From NCBI GenBank assembly GCA_023389135.1, contig JAEWEX010000257.1, positions 1-5,006 on the forward strand: DNA of 5,006 nt, in the 5' to 3' direction. The notes below the pieces were generated by a model. It did not search any database and was not told where the DNA came from. It saw only the letters and a program-made list of their open reading frames with translations. Shown in pieces: positions 1-5,006 of the stretch. The stretch is from Pseudomonadota bacterium (GTDB taxonomy: Bacteria > Pseudomonadota > Alphaproteobacteria > Rhizobiales > Methylopilaceae). Both the position numbers and the translations under genes were made by a program. Within the stretch, counting starts at the first letter, position 1. Every line of letters begins with the position of its first letter.

Positions 1-275
1 CCTTCTAGCAGCGCCGGCGCCGGACGGGAAGGGCGCCGGCCGGCCTCGCCCGGCGCGGCCTCGGGTGTTGCCCCGGCGCCGCACCCCGCCGGCCGATTTG
101 CCGCAGCGGCATCGCCGCCGCATCGCCTGGCGGGCGGGCACAAAGCCGCGCGGCCGGCGCAATCCCGTGAGTCCCTTGGGATGTGAAATTCTGGATGAAT
201 TCCAGTTGGATAGCGTCGCCCGCATCTCGCGGGCCGGCTATGCGTCTGGTCCATGGGTAAATGCCGCTTACGTTC
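1..275. other. Intergenic stretch without a supported gene
   Basis: No reading frame here has convincing protein character. The first 180 bases are extremely GC-rich, and their translations are low-complexity Ala/Pro/Arg/Gly strings in several frames at once. From about 181 to 300 the composition becomes clearly more A+T-rich, as expected of a regulatory region. A perfect 9-base GC-only dyad (13-21 with 32-40, 10-base loop) lies near the left edge but has no T-run after it, so it is not a clear terminator. A plus-strand stop codon TAG occurs at 4-6 and could end a gene lying to the left, but nothing in the window can confirm that. Confidence 0.6.
202..249. repeat. Imperfect 48-base inverted repeat upstream of the sRNA promoter
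   Basis: Three nested stem segments are visible. CCAG (202-205) pairs with CTGG (246-249), ATAGC (210-214) pairs with GCTAT (237-241), and GCCCGC (218-223) pairs with GCGGGC (229-234) around the loop ATCTC. Small internal loops separate the segments, and a G-C and a G-U pair are possible inside the outer one. The upstream CTGG at 191-194 could pair with the same CCAG at 202-205, giving a competing hairpin (CTGGA/TCCAG, 191-205). No T-run follows on either strand, so it is not a standard terminator. It could be an operator, a structured RNA segment or chance in GC-rich DNA. Confidence 0.4.
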
Positions 276-304
276 TTGCCGCAGCGCAAAAACCCGCTTA
301 TGTC
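276..304 (+). promoter_or_regulatory. Candidate promoter of the suhB/mmgR-like sRNA
   Basis: TTGCCG (276-281) resembles a -35 box and is preceded by C, as in the alphaproteobacterial CTTGAC pattern. A 17-base spacer containing a run of five A residues leads to TATGTC (299-304) as the -10 box. The -10 match is only moderate (TAT shared with TATAAT). The expected start of transcription, around 310-312, falls directly before the first hairpin of the sRNA. That agreement between independent signals is the main support; the boxes alone would be weak. Confidence 0.45.
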
Positions 305-305
305 T

Positions 306-376
306 GTCCCTGCCCTTCGGGGCGTTTCCTCCCTAGACTTGGGCCGTTCGCTTCGTGCGGACGGCCTCTTTCTTTT
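306..376 (+). ncRNA. Probable small RNA of the suhB/mmgR (alpha-r8) family
   Basis: Four elements appear in order. A GCCC/GGGC hairpin is capped by the stable UUCG tetraloop (311-324 with a closing U-G pair). The unpaired pyrimidine decamer TTTCCTCCCT lies at 325-334, followed by a short AGACTTGGG linker that runs into a strong intrinsic terminator (341-376). From memory, the alphaproteobacterial suhB RNA family (Rfam), which includes Sinorhizobium meliloti mmgR, is about 77 nt long with a 5' hairpin, an exposed UUUCCUCCCU motif and a Rho-independent terminator. The length and order here match well. The decamer is complementary to Shine-Dalgarno sequences, so the RNA likely base-pairs with mRNA ribosome binding sites, probably with Hfq binding the U-rich tail. 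MmgR limits polyhydroxybutyrate storage in S. meliloti; whether this RNA does so is unknown. It converges with the chemotaxis gene, whose stop codon is about 14 bases from its 3' end. The 5' end is uncertain by about 6 bases. Confidence 0.7.
341..376 (+). terminator. Rho-independent terminator of the sRNA
   Basis: GGCCGT (342-347) pairs with ACGGCC (361-366). Inside it a G-U wobble and CGC/GCG extend the stem to ten pairs around the five-base loop TTCGT. It is followed directly by the T-rich tract TCTTTCTTTT (367-376). The T-tract is on the plus strand only; read leftwards, the hairpin is followed by CAAGTCT, so it should not work well for the convergent chemotaxis gene. As no supported plus-strand protein gene precedes it, it argues for a non-coding transcript ending here. 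Confidence 0.82.
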
Positions 377-389
377 CCGGCCCGCCGTT

Positions 390-2099
390 TCAGGCGGCGC
401 CCACCTTGCGCACGAAATCCTCGATGTCGCCGCCCAGCCGGCCCGCCTCGCGCCCCAGCGTGCCCGCGGCGTCGTTCAGCGTGCGCGACGCCTGCGCGGT
501 GCGGGCGGCCGCGGCCTCCACCTCCGACAGCGTGCCGCGCGCCGTGCCGGTGCCCAGCGAGGCGTGCTCGGCGCCGCGCGCGATCTCGGCGGTGGCGCTC
601 GCCTGTTCCTCGATGGCGGAGGCGATGGCGTTGGTCACCTCCTCCAGGTCCCGGATGGTGCCGGCGATGGCCTCGATCGCCCTGACCGTGCCGCCGGTCG
701 CGTCCTGCATGCGGGCGATCTGGTCGGAGATGTCGTTGGTGGCGCGCGCCGTCTGGGTGGCGAGGCTCTTCACTTCCTGCGCCACCACGGCGAATCCGCG
801 GCCGGCCTCGCCGGCGCGGGCGGCCTCGATGGTGGCGTTGAGCGCCAGCAGGTTGGTCTGCTGCGCGATGGCGTTGATCAGTTCCACCACCTCGCCGATC
901 TTGCGGCCGGCGGTGTCGAGGTTGCGCACCTCGCTCGTGGTGGCGTCCGCCTCCGTCACCGCGCGGTCGGTGATCCTGGCGCAGTTCGCCACCTGCCGGC
1001 GGATCTCGTCGATGGAGCCGGCGAGCTGCTCGGCCGCGCCCGCCACGGCGGCGACCGACGCGCCGGCCTCGTCGGACGACATGCCGGCGCCGCGCAGCTG
1101 GTCCACGGTGTTGGCGGCGGTGCCGCCCAGCGCGTCGGCCTCGCGGGCGATCCCGGAGATGGCGTCGCGCACCGCGGACAGCGAGGTCGCGACCCGCTCC
1201 TGGAACGCGGCGGAAAGCTCGCGCACCGCACCCGCCCGGGCGATCTCCTCCTGCGCCCGCCGGCGCTCCACCTCCTCGCGCGCCCGCTCCTGCGCGAGCC
1301 CGCTGCGGAACTGGTCCAGCGCGCGGGCGATGCCGCCGATCTCGTCGCTGCGGCCGGTGTGGCCCACGGCGACGTCGGTGCGGCCGGCGTTCAGCCCCTC
1401 CACCGCGCCGGCGATGTCGCGCAGCGGGCTCAGCATCCGCCGCACCAGGATGGAGGCCAGCGCGCCGAGCAGCAGGATGGCGGCGAGGGCGCTGGTGGCC
1501 AGCGAGTTGCGGGTGGCGGCCAGCGTCGCCTCGTGGCGCGCCAGCGGCAGCGCGACGGTCAGCACGCCCACGGTCTCGCCGGCGGCGCTCAGGATCGGCT
1601 GGTACCGGCTCTGGAACCGCTGGCCGTTGCGGACCGTCTCGCCGGCATGGGGACGGCCGGCGCGCAGATCGGCCGCCGCCGGATGGTCGGCGCCGAGCGC
1701 CGTGCCCACCGCGCGGCTGCCGTCGCCGAGCCGCAGGTTGGTGGCGGCCCTGACGAAGTCGCTCCGCGCCGCGTCCCAGGCGAACAGCGTCGCGGTGCCG
1801 CCGAACACGCCGCTCACGGTGTCGACGACGGTGTTCTGGTCGAATGCGGGAATGGCCTCGATCCCGATGCGGGCGACGTCGTCGCCGGCGATCTCCAGCG
1901 TCGAGGCCGGAAGCGCCTGGTGGAGCGCGATGGCGGCCGCGCGCAGCGCCGCGGAGGCGTCGGCGTCGATCTGGTCGGCGATGCGCGACTGCAGCGTCGC
2001 GAACGAGCCCGCGGCGACCGCCGCGGAGACCACCGCCATCAGGCTGACGGTAAGGACGACGGCCTTGGCTGCCAGCGAACGGGACATGGCGGGAAACAT
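390..2099 (-). CDS. Methyl-accepting chemotaxis protein with periplasmic Cache-like sensor
   Basis: This inner-membrane chemoreceptor of 569 residues senses a periplasmic ligand and controls the CheA-CheW kinase complex. A short cytoplasmic start is followed by a first membrane helix (about 9-33). The periplasmic domain (about 34-195) has features of the Cache3/Cache2 fusion family: a [20 protein letters not shown] core near 92-107, [14 protein letters not shown] near 120-133 and [18 protein letters not shown] near 165-182. A second membrane helix (about 199-220), a HAMP linker (about 221-274) and the signalling coiled coil follow. The conserved hairpin tip (about 401-447) includes [19 protein letters not shown] and [11 protein letters not shown]. 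The C-terminus ([10 protein letters not shown]) lacks the NWETF-type CheR docking pentapeptide, so adaptation enzymes must reach it another way. I chose ATG at 2099 because AGGAG lies 12 bases upstream and the membrane helix follows; ATG at 2087 has no such site. The ligand cannot be predicted. An A+T-rich patch near 2155-2172 may belong to its promoter, but I see no clear boxes. Confidence 0.95.
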   Translation of the reverse strand: MFPAMSRSLAAKAVVLTVSLMAVVSAAVAAGSFATLQSRIADQIDADASAALRAAAIALHQALPASTLEIAGDDVARIGIEAIPAFDQNTVVDTVSGVFGGTATLFAWDAARSDFVRAATNLRLGDGSRAVGTALGADHPAAADLRAGRPHAGETVRNGQRFQSRYQPILSAAGETVGVLTVALPLARHEATLAATRNSLATSALAAILLLGALASILVRRMLSPLRDIAGAVEGLNAGRTDVAVGHTGRSDEIGGIARALDQFRSGLAQERAREEVERRRAQEEIARAGAVRELSAAFQERVATSLSAVRDAISGIAREADALGGTAANTVDQLRGAGMSSDEAGASVAAVAGAAEQLAGSIDEIRRQVANCARITDRAVTEADATTSEVRNLDTAGRKIGEVVELINAIAQQTNLLALNATIEAARAGEAGRGFAVVAQEVKSLATQTARATNDISDQIARMQDATGGTVRAIEAIAGTIRDLEEVTNAIASAIEEQASATAEIARGAEHASLGTGTARGTLSEVEAAAARTAQASRTLNDAAGTLGREAGRLGGDIEDFVRKVGAA

Positions 2100-2205
2100 G
2101 GGCGGTGCGCGCTCCTGCGGCGGGAATTCGTACGGGCTGCTCCGACCACACCTGATTCCGGTTAAATTTCGATGTGAGCGCCTCGGCGCGCCGGCGGGCG
2201 ATTGC

Positions 2206-2240
2206 ACCCGTCATGCTGCGGCCTGACCGCGGCATCCAGC
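2206..2240. repeat. REP-like palindrome of alphaproteobacterial type
   Basis: ATGCTGCGG (2213-2221) pairs with CCGCGGCAT (2227-2235) around the loop CCTGA, nine pairs with one G-U wobble. The flanks, CCCGTC before and CCAGC after, match the widespread alphaproteobacterial intergenic repeat of form CGTCATGCC-stem-CTTGA-stem-GGCATCCA, as I recall it. Translating the plus strand gives [13 protein letters not shown], close to the spurious peptide VMAGLDPAIH often seen in misannotated ORFs over such repeats. It lies between the ribF terminator and the chemotaxis gene. Only one copy is visible here, so its status as a genome-wide repeat is inferred. Confidence 0.6.
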
Positions 2241-2256
2241 TTGCCGGCCACAGGAT

Positions 2257-2279
2257 GAAAAGGCGGCCGGGCGGGGCCG
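2257..2279 (-). terminator. Likely intrinsic terminator after ribF
   Basis: Read on the minus strand, directly after the ribF stop codon, CGGCC (2279-2275) pairs with GGCCG (2268-2264) around a six-base C-rich loop. Two C residues and TTTT (2261-2258) follow. The stem is short but entirely G-C and the T-run is well placed. It would end the gshA-ribF transcript before the chemotaxis gene. Confidence 0.55.
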
Positions 2280-3227
2280 TCAGCCGATGGCGGCGGGCTG
2301 GCCGGGCCGGGCGAGCGCCGCCCGCGCGGCGGCGGTGTCGCGGTCCATCTGCGCGACCAGCGCCGCGACGCCGTCGAACCTCTCCTCGCCGCGGATGCGC
2401 GCCACGAACTCCACCTCCAGCCGCCGGCCGTAGATGTCGGCGTCGAAGTCGAACAGGAACACCTCCAGCCGCGGCGCGCCGTCGTCGAAGGTCGGCCGCC
2501 GGCCGAAGCTCGCGACCCCGTCGACGATCCGCCCCTCCAGCGCCGCCCGCACCGCATAGATGCCGTGGGCCAGCGGGCAGTCGGGGGCGAGCACGATGTT
2601 GGCGGTGGGATAGCCCAGTTCCCGCCCCCGGCGGTCGCCGGCGACGACCTCGCCGGCCACGAACCAGTTGTGCCCCAGCAGCACGGCCGCCTTCTCCACC
2701 TCGCCGGCGCCCAGCAGCGAGCGAATGGCCGACGAGGAGATCGGCGCGCCATTGCCGAAGGGCGGCACCACGATCACCTCCAGCCCGTGCGCCGGCCCCT
2801 CGGCGCGAAGGAAGTCCGGCGAGCCCTCGCGCCCCCGGCCGAAATGGAAATCGTAGCCCACGACGACGCCGCGCGCCGACAGCCGGCCCACCAGGATGTC
2901 CGACAGGAACGCCGCCGCGGTGACGCCGGCGAGCGCGCGGTCGAAGGTCATGACCACCGCGCCGTCGAGCCCCTGGCGGGCGAGCAGCTTGAGCTTGGCG
3001 GCCTCGTCGGTCAGCCGCTGCACCGGCGCGTCGGGGCGGAACACGCTGCGCGGATGCGGCTCGAAGGTCATGGCCATCGCCGGCCGGCCGGCGGCGAGGG
3101 CTGCCTGCACCACCGCCACATGGCCGCGATGCACGCCGTCGAAATTGCCGATCGCCACCATCGCGCCCGCAAGATGCGCGGGAACCGCATCGGGGTCGCG
3201 GCCGATCCAGAACGGCCGGGGCGTCAC
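2280..3227 (-). CDS. ribF: Bifunctional riboflavin kinase / FAD synthetase
   Basis: This cytoplasmic enzyme phosphorylates riboflavin to FMN and then adenylylates FMN to FAD, using ATP for both. At 315 residues it is the usual bacterial length. The N-terminal FAD synthetase (nucleotidyltransferase) domain shows GNFDGVHRGH (27-36), TFEPHP (54-59), GYDFHFGRGREG (124-135) and ISSSAIR (163-169). The C-terminal riboflavin kinase domain shows GDRRGRELGYPTANI (197-211), GIYAV (222-226), FGRRPTF (241-247) and LEVFLFDFDADIYG (254-267), with the expected acidic residue at E255. The start is GTG: GAGG (3239-3236) lies 8 bases upstream, overlapping the gshA stop codon, and the next in-frame Met (residue 23) would cut into the first strand before the GNFDGVHRGH motif. 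With only 10 bases between the genes, translation is probably coupled to gshA. Frequent neighbours of ribF such as ileS and lspA are absent on this side. Confidence 0.97.
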   Translation of the reverse strand: MTPRPFWIGRDPDAVPAHLAGAMVAIGNFDGVHRGHVAVVQAALAAGRPAMAMTFEPHPRSVFRPDAPVQRLTDEAAKLKLLARQGLDGAVVMTFDRALAGVTAAAFLSDILVGRLSARGVVVGYDFHFGRGREGSPDFLRAEGPAHGLEVIVVPPFGNGAPISSSAIRSLLGAGEVEKAAVLLGHNWFVAGEVVAGDRRGRELGYPTANIVLAPDCPLAHGIYAVRAALEGRIVDGVASFGRRPTFDDGAPRLEVFLFDFDADIYGRRLEVEFVARIRGEERFDGVAALVAQMDRDTAAARAALARPGQPAAIG

Positions 3228-3235
3228 GGCGCCGG

Positions 3236-3239
3236 CCTC
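3236..3239 (-). promoter_or_regulatory. ribF Shine-Dalgarno overlapping the gshA stop codon
   Basis: On the minus strand the gshA stop TGA (3240-3238) reads straight into GG, making GAGG (3239-3236) 8 bases before the ribF GTG. Terminating ribosomes on gshA would sit on this site, which suggests translational coupling and supports the GTG start. Confidence 0.65.
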
Positions 3240-4608
3240 AATACGCCATCTCGAAGAACACCGGGTCCACCGAGCGCGCCCAGGGGCCCCAGTAGCGCCG
3301 CAGCAGGTCCTCGGCGGCCGTGCGACCGCTCTCGACGATGGCCTCCAGCGGGCCCAGGAACCGCGTCTCGTCGTCGCCGAAGCCGTCCGTGCGGCCGCGG
3401 GCGGCGAGACCCGCGCGCGAGATGTCCACCATCTCCCGGGCGATGTCCCCGACCGTGCGGTTGCGCACCTTGGCCGCGAAGCCCTGCCGCGGAACGTCGT
3501 CGCGCAGCGCCTGGCGTTCCTCCGCGGTCCAGTCCTTCGCCAGGTCCCACGCGGCGTCCAGCGCGCCCTGGTCGTAGAACACGCCCGTCCACAGCGCCGA
3601 CAGCGCGCAGATGCGGCTGGTCGGGCCGGCGTCGGCCCCGCGCATCTCCAGGTAGCGCTTGAGCCTCACCTCGGGAAAGATCGTGGTCAGGTGGTTGGAC
3701 CAGTCCGACACGCTCGCCCGCTCGCCCGGAAGCTGCGGCAGCCTGCCTGCCATCAGGTCGCGGAACGAGGCGCCGGTGACGTCGTGGTAGGTGTCGCCGC
3801 GCTTGACGAAGTACATCGGCACGTCGAGCGCATAGTCCACGTAGCGCTCGTAGCCCATGCCGTCCTCGAACGCCCAGGGCAGCATGCCGGCGCGCCGGTT
3901 GTCGGTGTCGAGCCAGATGGCGGAGCGGGCGGAGACGTAGCCGTTGGGGCGGCCGTCGGTGAAGGGCGAGTTGGCGAACAGCGCGGTCGCCACCGGCTGC
4001 AGCGCCAGGCTGGTGCGCAGCTTGTGCGCCATGTCCGCCTCGGAGGCGAAATCCAGGTTCACCTGCACCGTGGAGGTGCGGAACATCATGTCCAGCCCGC
4101 GGGACCCGACCTTGGGCATGTAGCCCGCCATGATCTCGTAGCGGCGCTTGGGCATCACCGGCGTGCGCGACAGCGGCCAGGCCGGGCTCATGCCGAGCCC
4201 GAGGAAGCCGACGCCCAGCGGCGTCGCCACCTGGCGCAGCTGGGCCAGATGGGCGTGGAGTTCCGAGCAGGTCTGCTGGATGGTCTCCACCGGCGCGCCG
4301 GACAGCTCGAACTGCCCGCCGGGCTCCAGGCTGATGGCGCCGCCGCCGGTGACGTCGTGAAGGCCGATGATGCGGCCGTCCTCCATGATCGGTTCCCAGC
4401 CGAGCAGCGCCTGCATGCCCTCCAGCAGCGCGCGGATGCCGCGCGGCCCCTCATAGGGCACCGGCGTGTGGTCGGCGGTGTAGAACGGGAACTTCTCGTG
4501 CTCGGTGCCGATGCGGAAGCGCGACGGATCCTTTTCGCCCTCCGCGATCCAGGCGACGAGTTCGTCGCGGCTTTCGATGGGAGTGGCGTCGACGGTGTCG
4601 CGGGCCAT
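3238..4608 (-). CDS. gshA: Glutamate-cysteine ligase, plant/alphaproteobacterial type
   Basis: It joins L-glutamate and L-cysteine with ATP to give gamma-glutamylcysteine, the first and usually limiting step of glutathione synthesis, in the cytoplasm. The protein has 456 residues, normal for the GCS2 group shared by alphaproteobacteria and plant plastids and unrelated in detail to E. coli GshA. Visible hallmarks are GTEHEKF (34-40), ISLEPGGQFELSG (92-104), MPKVGSRGLDMM (164-175), TSTVQVNLDF (178-187), FANSPFTDGRPNGY (211-224), HLTTIFPEVRLKRYLEMRG (306-324) and the C-terminal SVDPVFFEMAY (446-456). ATG at 4608 is preceded by GAGAG 5 bases upstream and gives a family-typical N-terminus. Only two cysteines are present, C114 and C334. 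By remembered alignment to Arabidopsis GSH1 they match C186 and C406, while V277 and Q292 occupy the places of C349 and C364. It leads a probable operon with ribF; no glutathione synthetase gene (gshB) is in the window. Confidence 0.96.
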   Translation of the reverse strand: MARDTVDATPIESRDELVAWIAEGEKDPSRFRIGTEHEKFPFYTADHTPVPYEGPRGIRALLEGMQALLGWEPIMEDGRIIGLHDVTGGGAISLEPGGQFELSGAPVETIQQTCSELHAHLAQLRQVATPLGVGFLGLGMSPAWPLSRTPVMPKRRYEIMAGYMPKVGSRGLDMMFRTSTVQVNLDFASEADMAHKLRTSLALQPVATALFANSPFTDGRPNGYVSARSAIWLDTDNRRAGMLPWAFEDGMGYERYVDYALDVPMYFVKRGDTYHDVTGASFRDLMAGRLPQLPGERASVSDWSNHLTTIFPEVRLKRYLEMRGADAGPTSRICALSALWTGVFYDQGALDAAWDLAKDWTAEERQALRDDVPRQGFAAKVRNRTVGDIAREMVDISRAGLAARGRTDGFGDDETRFLGPLEAIVESGRTAAEDLLRRYWGPWARSVDPVFFEMAY

Positions 4609-4629
4609 GTGCGCTCTCGCGTGGCGGGT

Positions 4630-4652
4630 GCGGCACAGGTAGGGTGTGCCGC
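4630..4652. promoter_or_regulatory. Perfect 8-base dyad upstream of gshA (operator or hairpin)
   Basis: GCGGCACA (4630-4637) is the exact reverse complement of TGTGCCGC (4645-4652), with a 7-base centre, GGTAGGG. It ends 21 bases before the gshA start codon. The candidate -10 box of gshA covers the centre of the dyad, a geometry expected for a repressor operator. It could also be a 5' leader hairpin. No T-run follows, so a terminator for the upstream transpeptidase gene is unlikely. Confidence 0.45.
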
Positions 4653-4664
4653 CGCCCGCGTCCA
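4636..4664 (-). promoter_or_regulatory. Candidate gshA-ribF promoter
   Basis: On the minus strand TGGACGC (4664-4658) matches six of seven positions of the Caulobacter housekeeping -35 pattern TTGACGS, as I recall it. After 14 bases comes CCTACCTG (4643-4636), which matches four of the seven fixed positions of the GCTANAWC -10 pattern. Transcription would start near 4630-4628, leaving a leader of about 20 bases with the GAGAG site. The -10 match is modest, and GC-rich DNA gives such hits by chance. Confidence 0.35.
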
Positions 4665-4740
4665 GTGCCGCTGCGGCGCAGCGCGCGTGCGACGCCCGCG
4701 CGCAGGCGGCTCGATTCGCCGCGGCTGCGGGAGCGGCCGC
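4665..4740. other. Gap between the transpeptidase gene and the gshA promoter
   Basis: This GC-rich spacer holds a 6-base hairpin, CGCTGC (4669-4674) with GCAGCG (4678-4683), and GC-rich partial dyads, but no T-run on the minus strand. No standard intrinsic terminator for the transpeptidase gene is visible, so its transcript may end by Rho or continue into gshA. Confidence 0.5.
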
Positions 4741-5006
4741 CTACAGCGGCGGCAGCATGATGCCGTTGCGGTATTCGCCGTTCACCACCGTGCGCGGCGC
4801 GCCGCCGAGGCTGCCGGTGATCTCCGGCGAGGACGGCGCGGAATAGACCGGCGCGGCGGAGGCCACCATGTCGCCGGCGCCGCCCAGCACCGTCACGGGA
4901 GTGCCGGTCGGCACCCGGGCGTACAGGTCGATGATGTCGTGGTTGAACAGCCTGATGCAGCCCGACGACACGGAGCGGCCGATGGAGCCCGGCTCGTTGG
5001 TGCCGT
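4741..5006 (-). CDS. L,D-transpeptidase (YkuD family), C-terminal part, cut by window edge
   Basis: The frame is open from the window edge to TAG at 4743-4741, giving the last 87 complete codons; the true start lies outside. It begins GTNEPGSIGRSVSSGCIRLF, the end of the YkuD catalytic domain. The Cys in SSGCIRLFN is the expected nucleophile and the following Arg is conserved. The position often held by His in SHGC is Ser here, a variant I recall as common in alphaproteobacterial members. NHDIIDLYARVPTGTPVTVL completes the domain, and a Ser/Gly/Pro-rich tail of about 47 residues follows. Such enzymes work in the periplasm, making 3-3 cross-links in peptidoglycan or attaching proteins to it. 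The upstream conserved His, signal peptide and any binding domain are not in the window. Confidence 0.9.
   Translation of the reverse strand, partial: GTNEPGSIGRSVSSGCIRLFNHDIIDLYARVPTGTPVTVLGGAGDMVASAAPVYSAPSSPEITGSLGGAPRTVVNGEYRNGIMLPPL

Noticed and set aside
13..40. Perfect 9-base GC dyad as a terminator for a gene left of the window
   Set aside because: No T-run follows on either strand, and such dyads arise by chance in this composition.
5..289. Minus-strand frame of 94 codons at the left edge
   Set aside because: No family resemblance, no ribosome site, composition typical of random GC-rich DNA. A second minus-strand frame from ATG at 254 to the edge is equally unconvincing.
65..685. 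Plus-strand open frame of 206 codons across the sRNA and the chemotaxis gene
   Set aside because: Arg/Pro/Ala-rich low-complexity translation that crosses the sRNA terminator and is antisense to a clear chemoreceptor gene.
2100..2207. Upstream extension of the chemoreceptor to ATG at 2207
   Set aside because: The added 36 residues have no domain character, there is a better ribosome site before 2099, and the first membrane helix is expected close to the start.
261..2226. Two long plus-strand frames opposite the chemotaxis gene (261-2165 and 355-2226)
   Set aside because: Stop-poor shadows caused by high GC; the minus-strand frame carries the conserved MCP tip and the HAMP and membrane segments.
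4646..4846. Plus-strand frame of 66 codons opposite the transpeptidase end
   Set aside because: Alanine-rich translation antisense to a recognised YkuD domain and its upstream spacer; no supporting signals.
1..5006. CRISPR array, tRNA, rRNA, insertion sequence or phage genes
   Set aside because: No regularly spaced direct repeats, no tRNA cloverleaf or rRNA segments, and no transposase, integrase or structural phage proteins in any frame.

Overview
The window is very GC-rich DNA whose codons mostly end in G or C, and it looks like a piece of an alphaproteobacterial chromosome. Three observations support this: a glutamate-cysteine ligase of the plant/alphaproteobacterial type, a small-RNA locus with the hallmarks of the alphaproteobacterial suhB/mmgR (alpha-r8) family, and a palindrome resembling the REP-like repeats common in this class. 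I cannot fix the order or genus; a high-GC Rhodospirillales- or Rhizobiales-like lineage is a guess.

All protein genes lie on the minus strand, so transcription of them runs from right to left. At the right edge is the C-terminal part of a YkuD-type L,D-transpeptidase (cell-wall cross-linking). After a 132-base gap with a candidate promoter and a perfect dyad come gshA (first step of glutathione synthesis) and ribF (FMN and FAD synthesis). These two are only 10 bases apart, and the ribF Shine-Dalgarno overlaps the gshA stop codon, so they are probably one operon, ended by a short hairpin plus T-run just after ribF. Next comes a 180-base intergenic stretch with a REP-like palindrome, then a methyl-accepting chemotaxis protein with a periplasmic Cache-type sensor.

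The left end holds no convincing protein gene. On the plus strand, convergent with the chemotaxis gene, is a compact locus with a promoter-like sequence, a UUCG-capped hairpin, the exact single-stranded decamer TTTCCTCCCT and a strong intrinsic terminator. I read it as an unannotated trans-acting sRNA of about 70 nt of the suhB/mmgR family. It is the most interesting item in the window. Its terminator ends only about 14 bases from the chemotaxis stop codon, so read-through from that gene would make RNA antisense to the sRNA. An imperfect 48-base inverted repeat sits just upstream of the sRNA promoter. The protein genes themselves are ordinary housekeeping and sensory genes; I see no phage, CRISPR or defence system.
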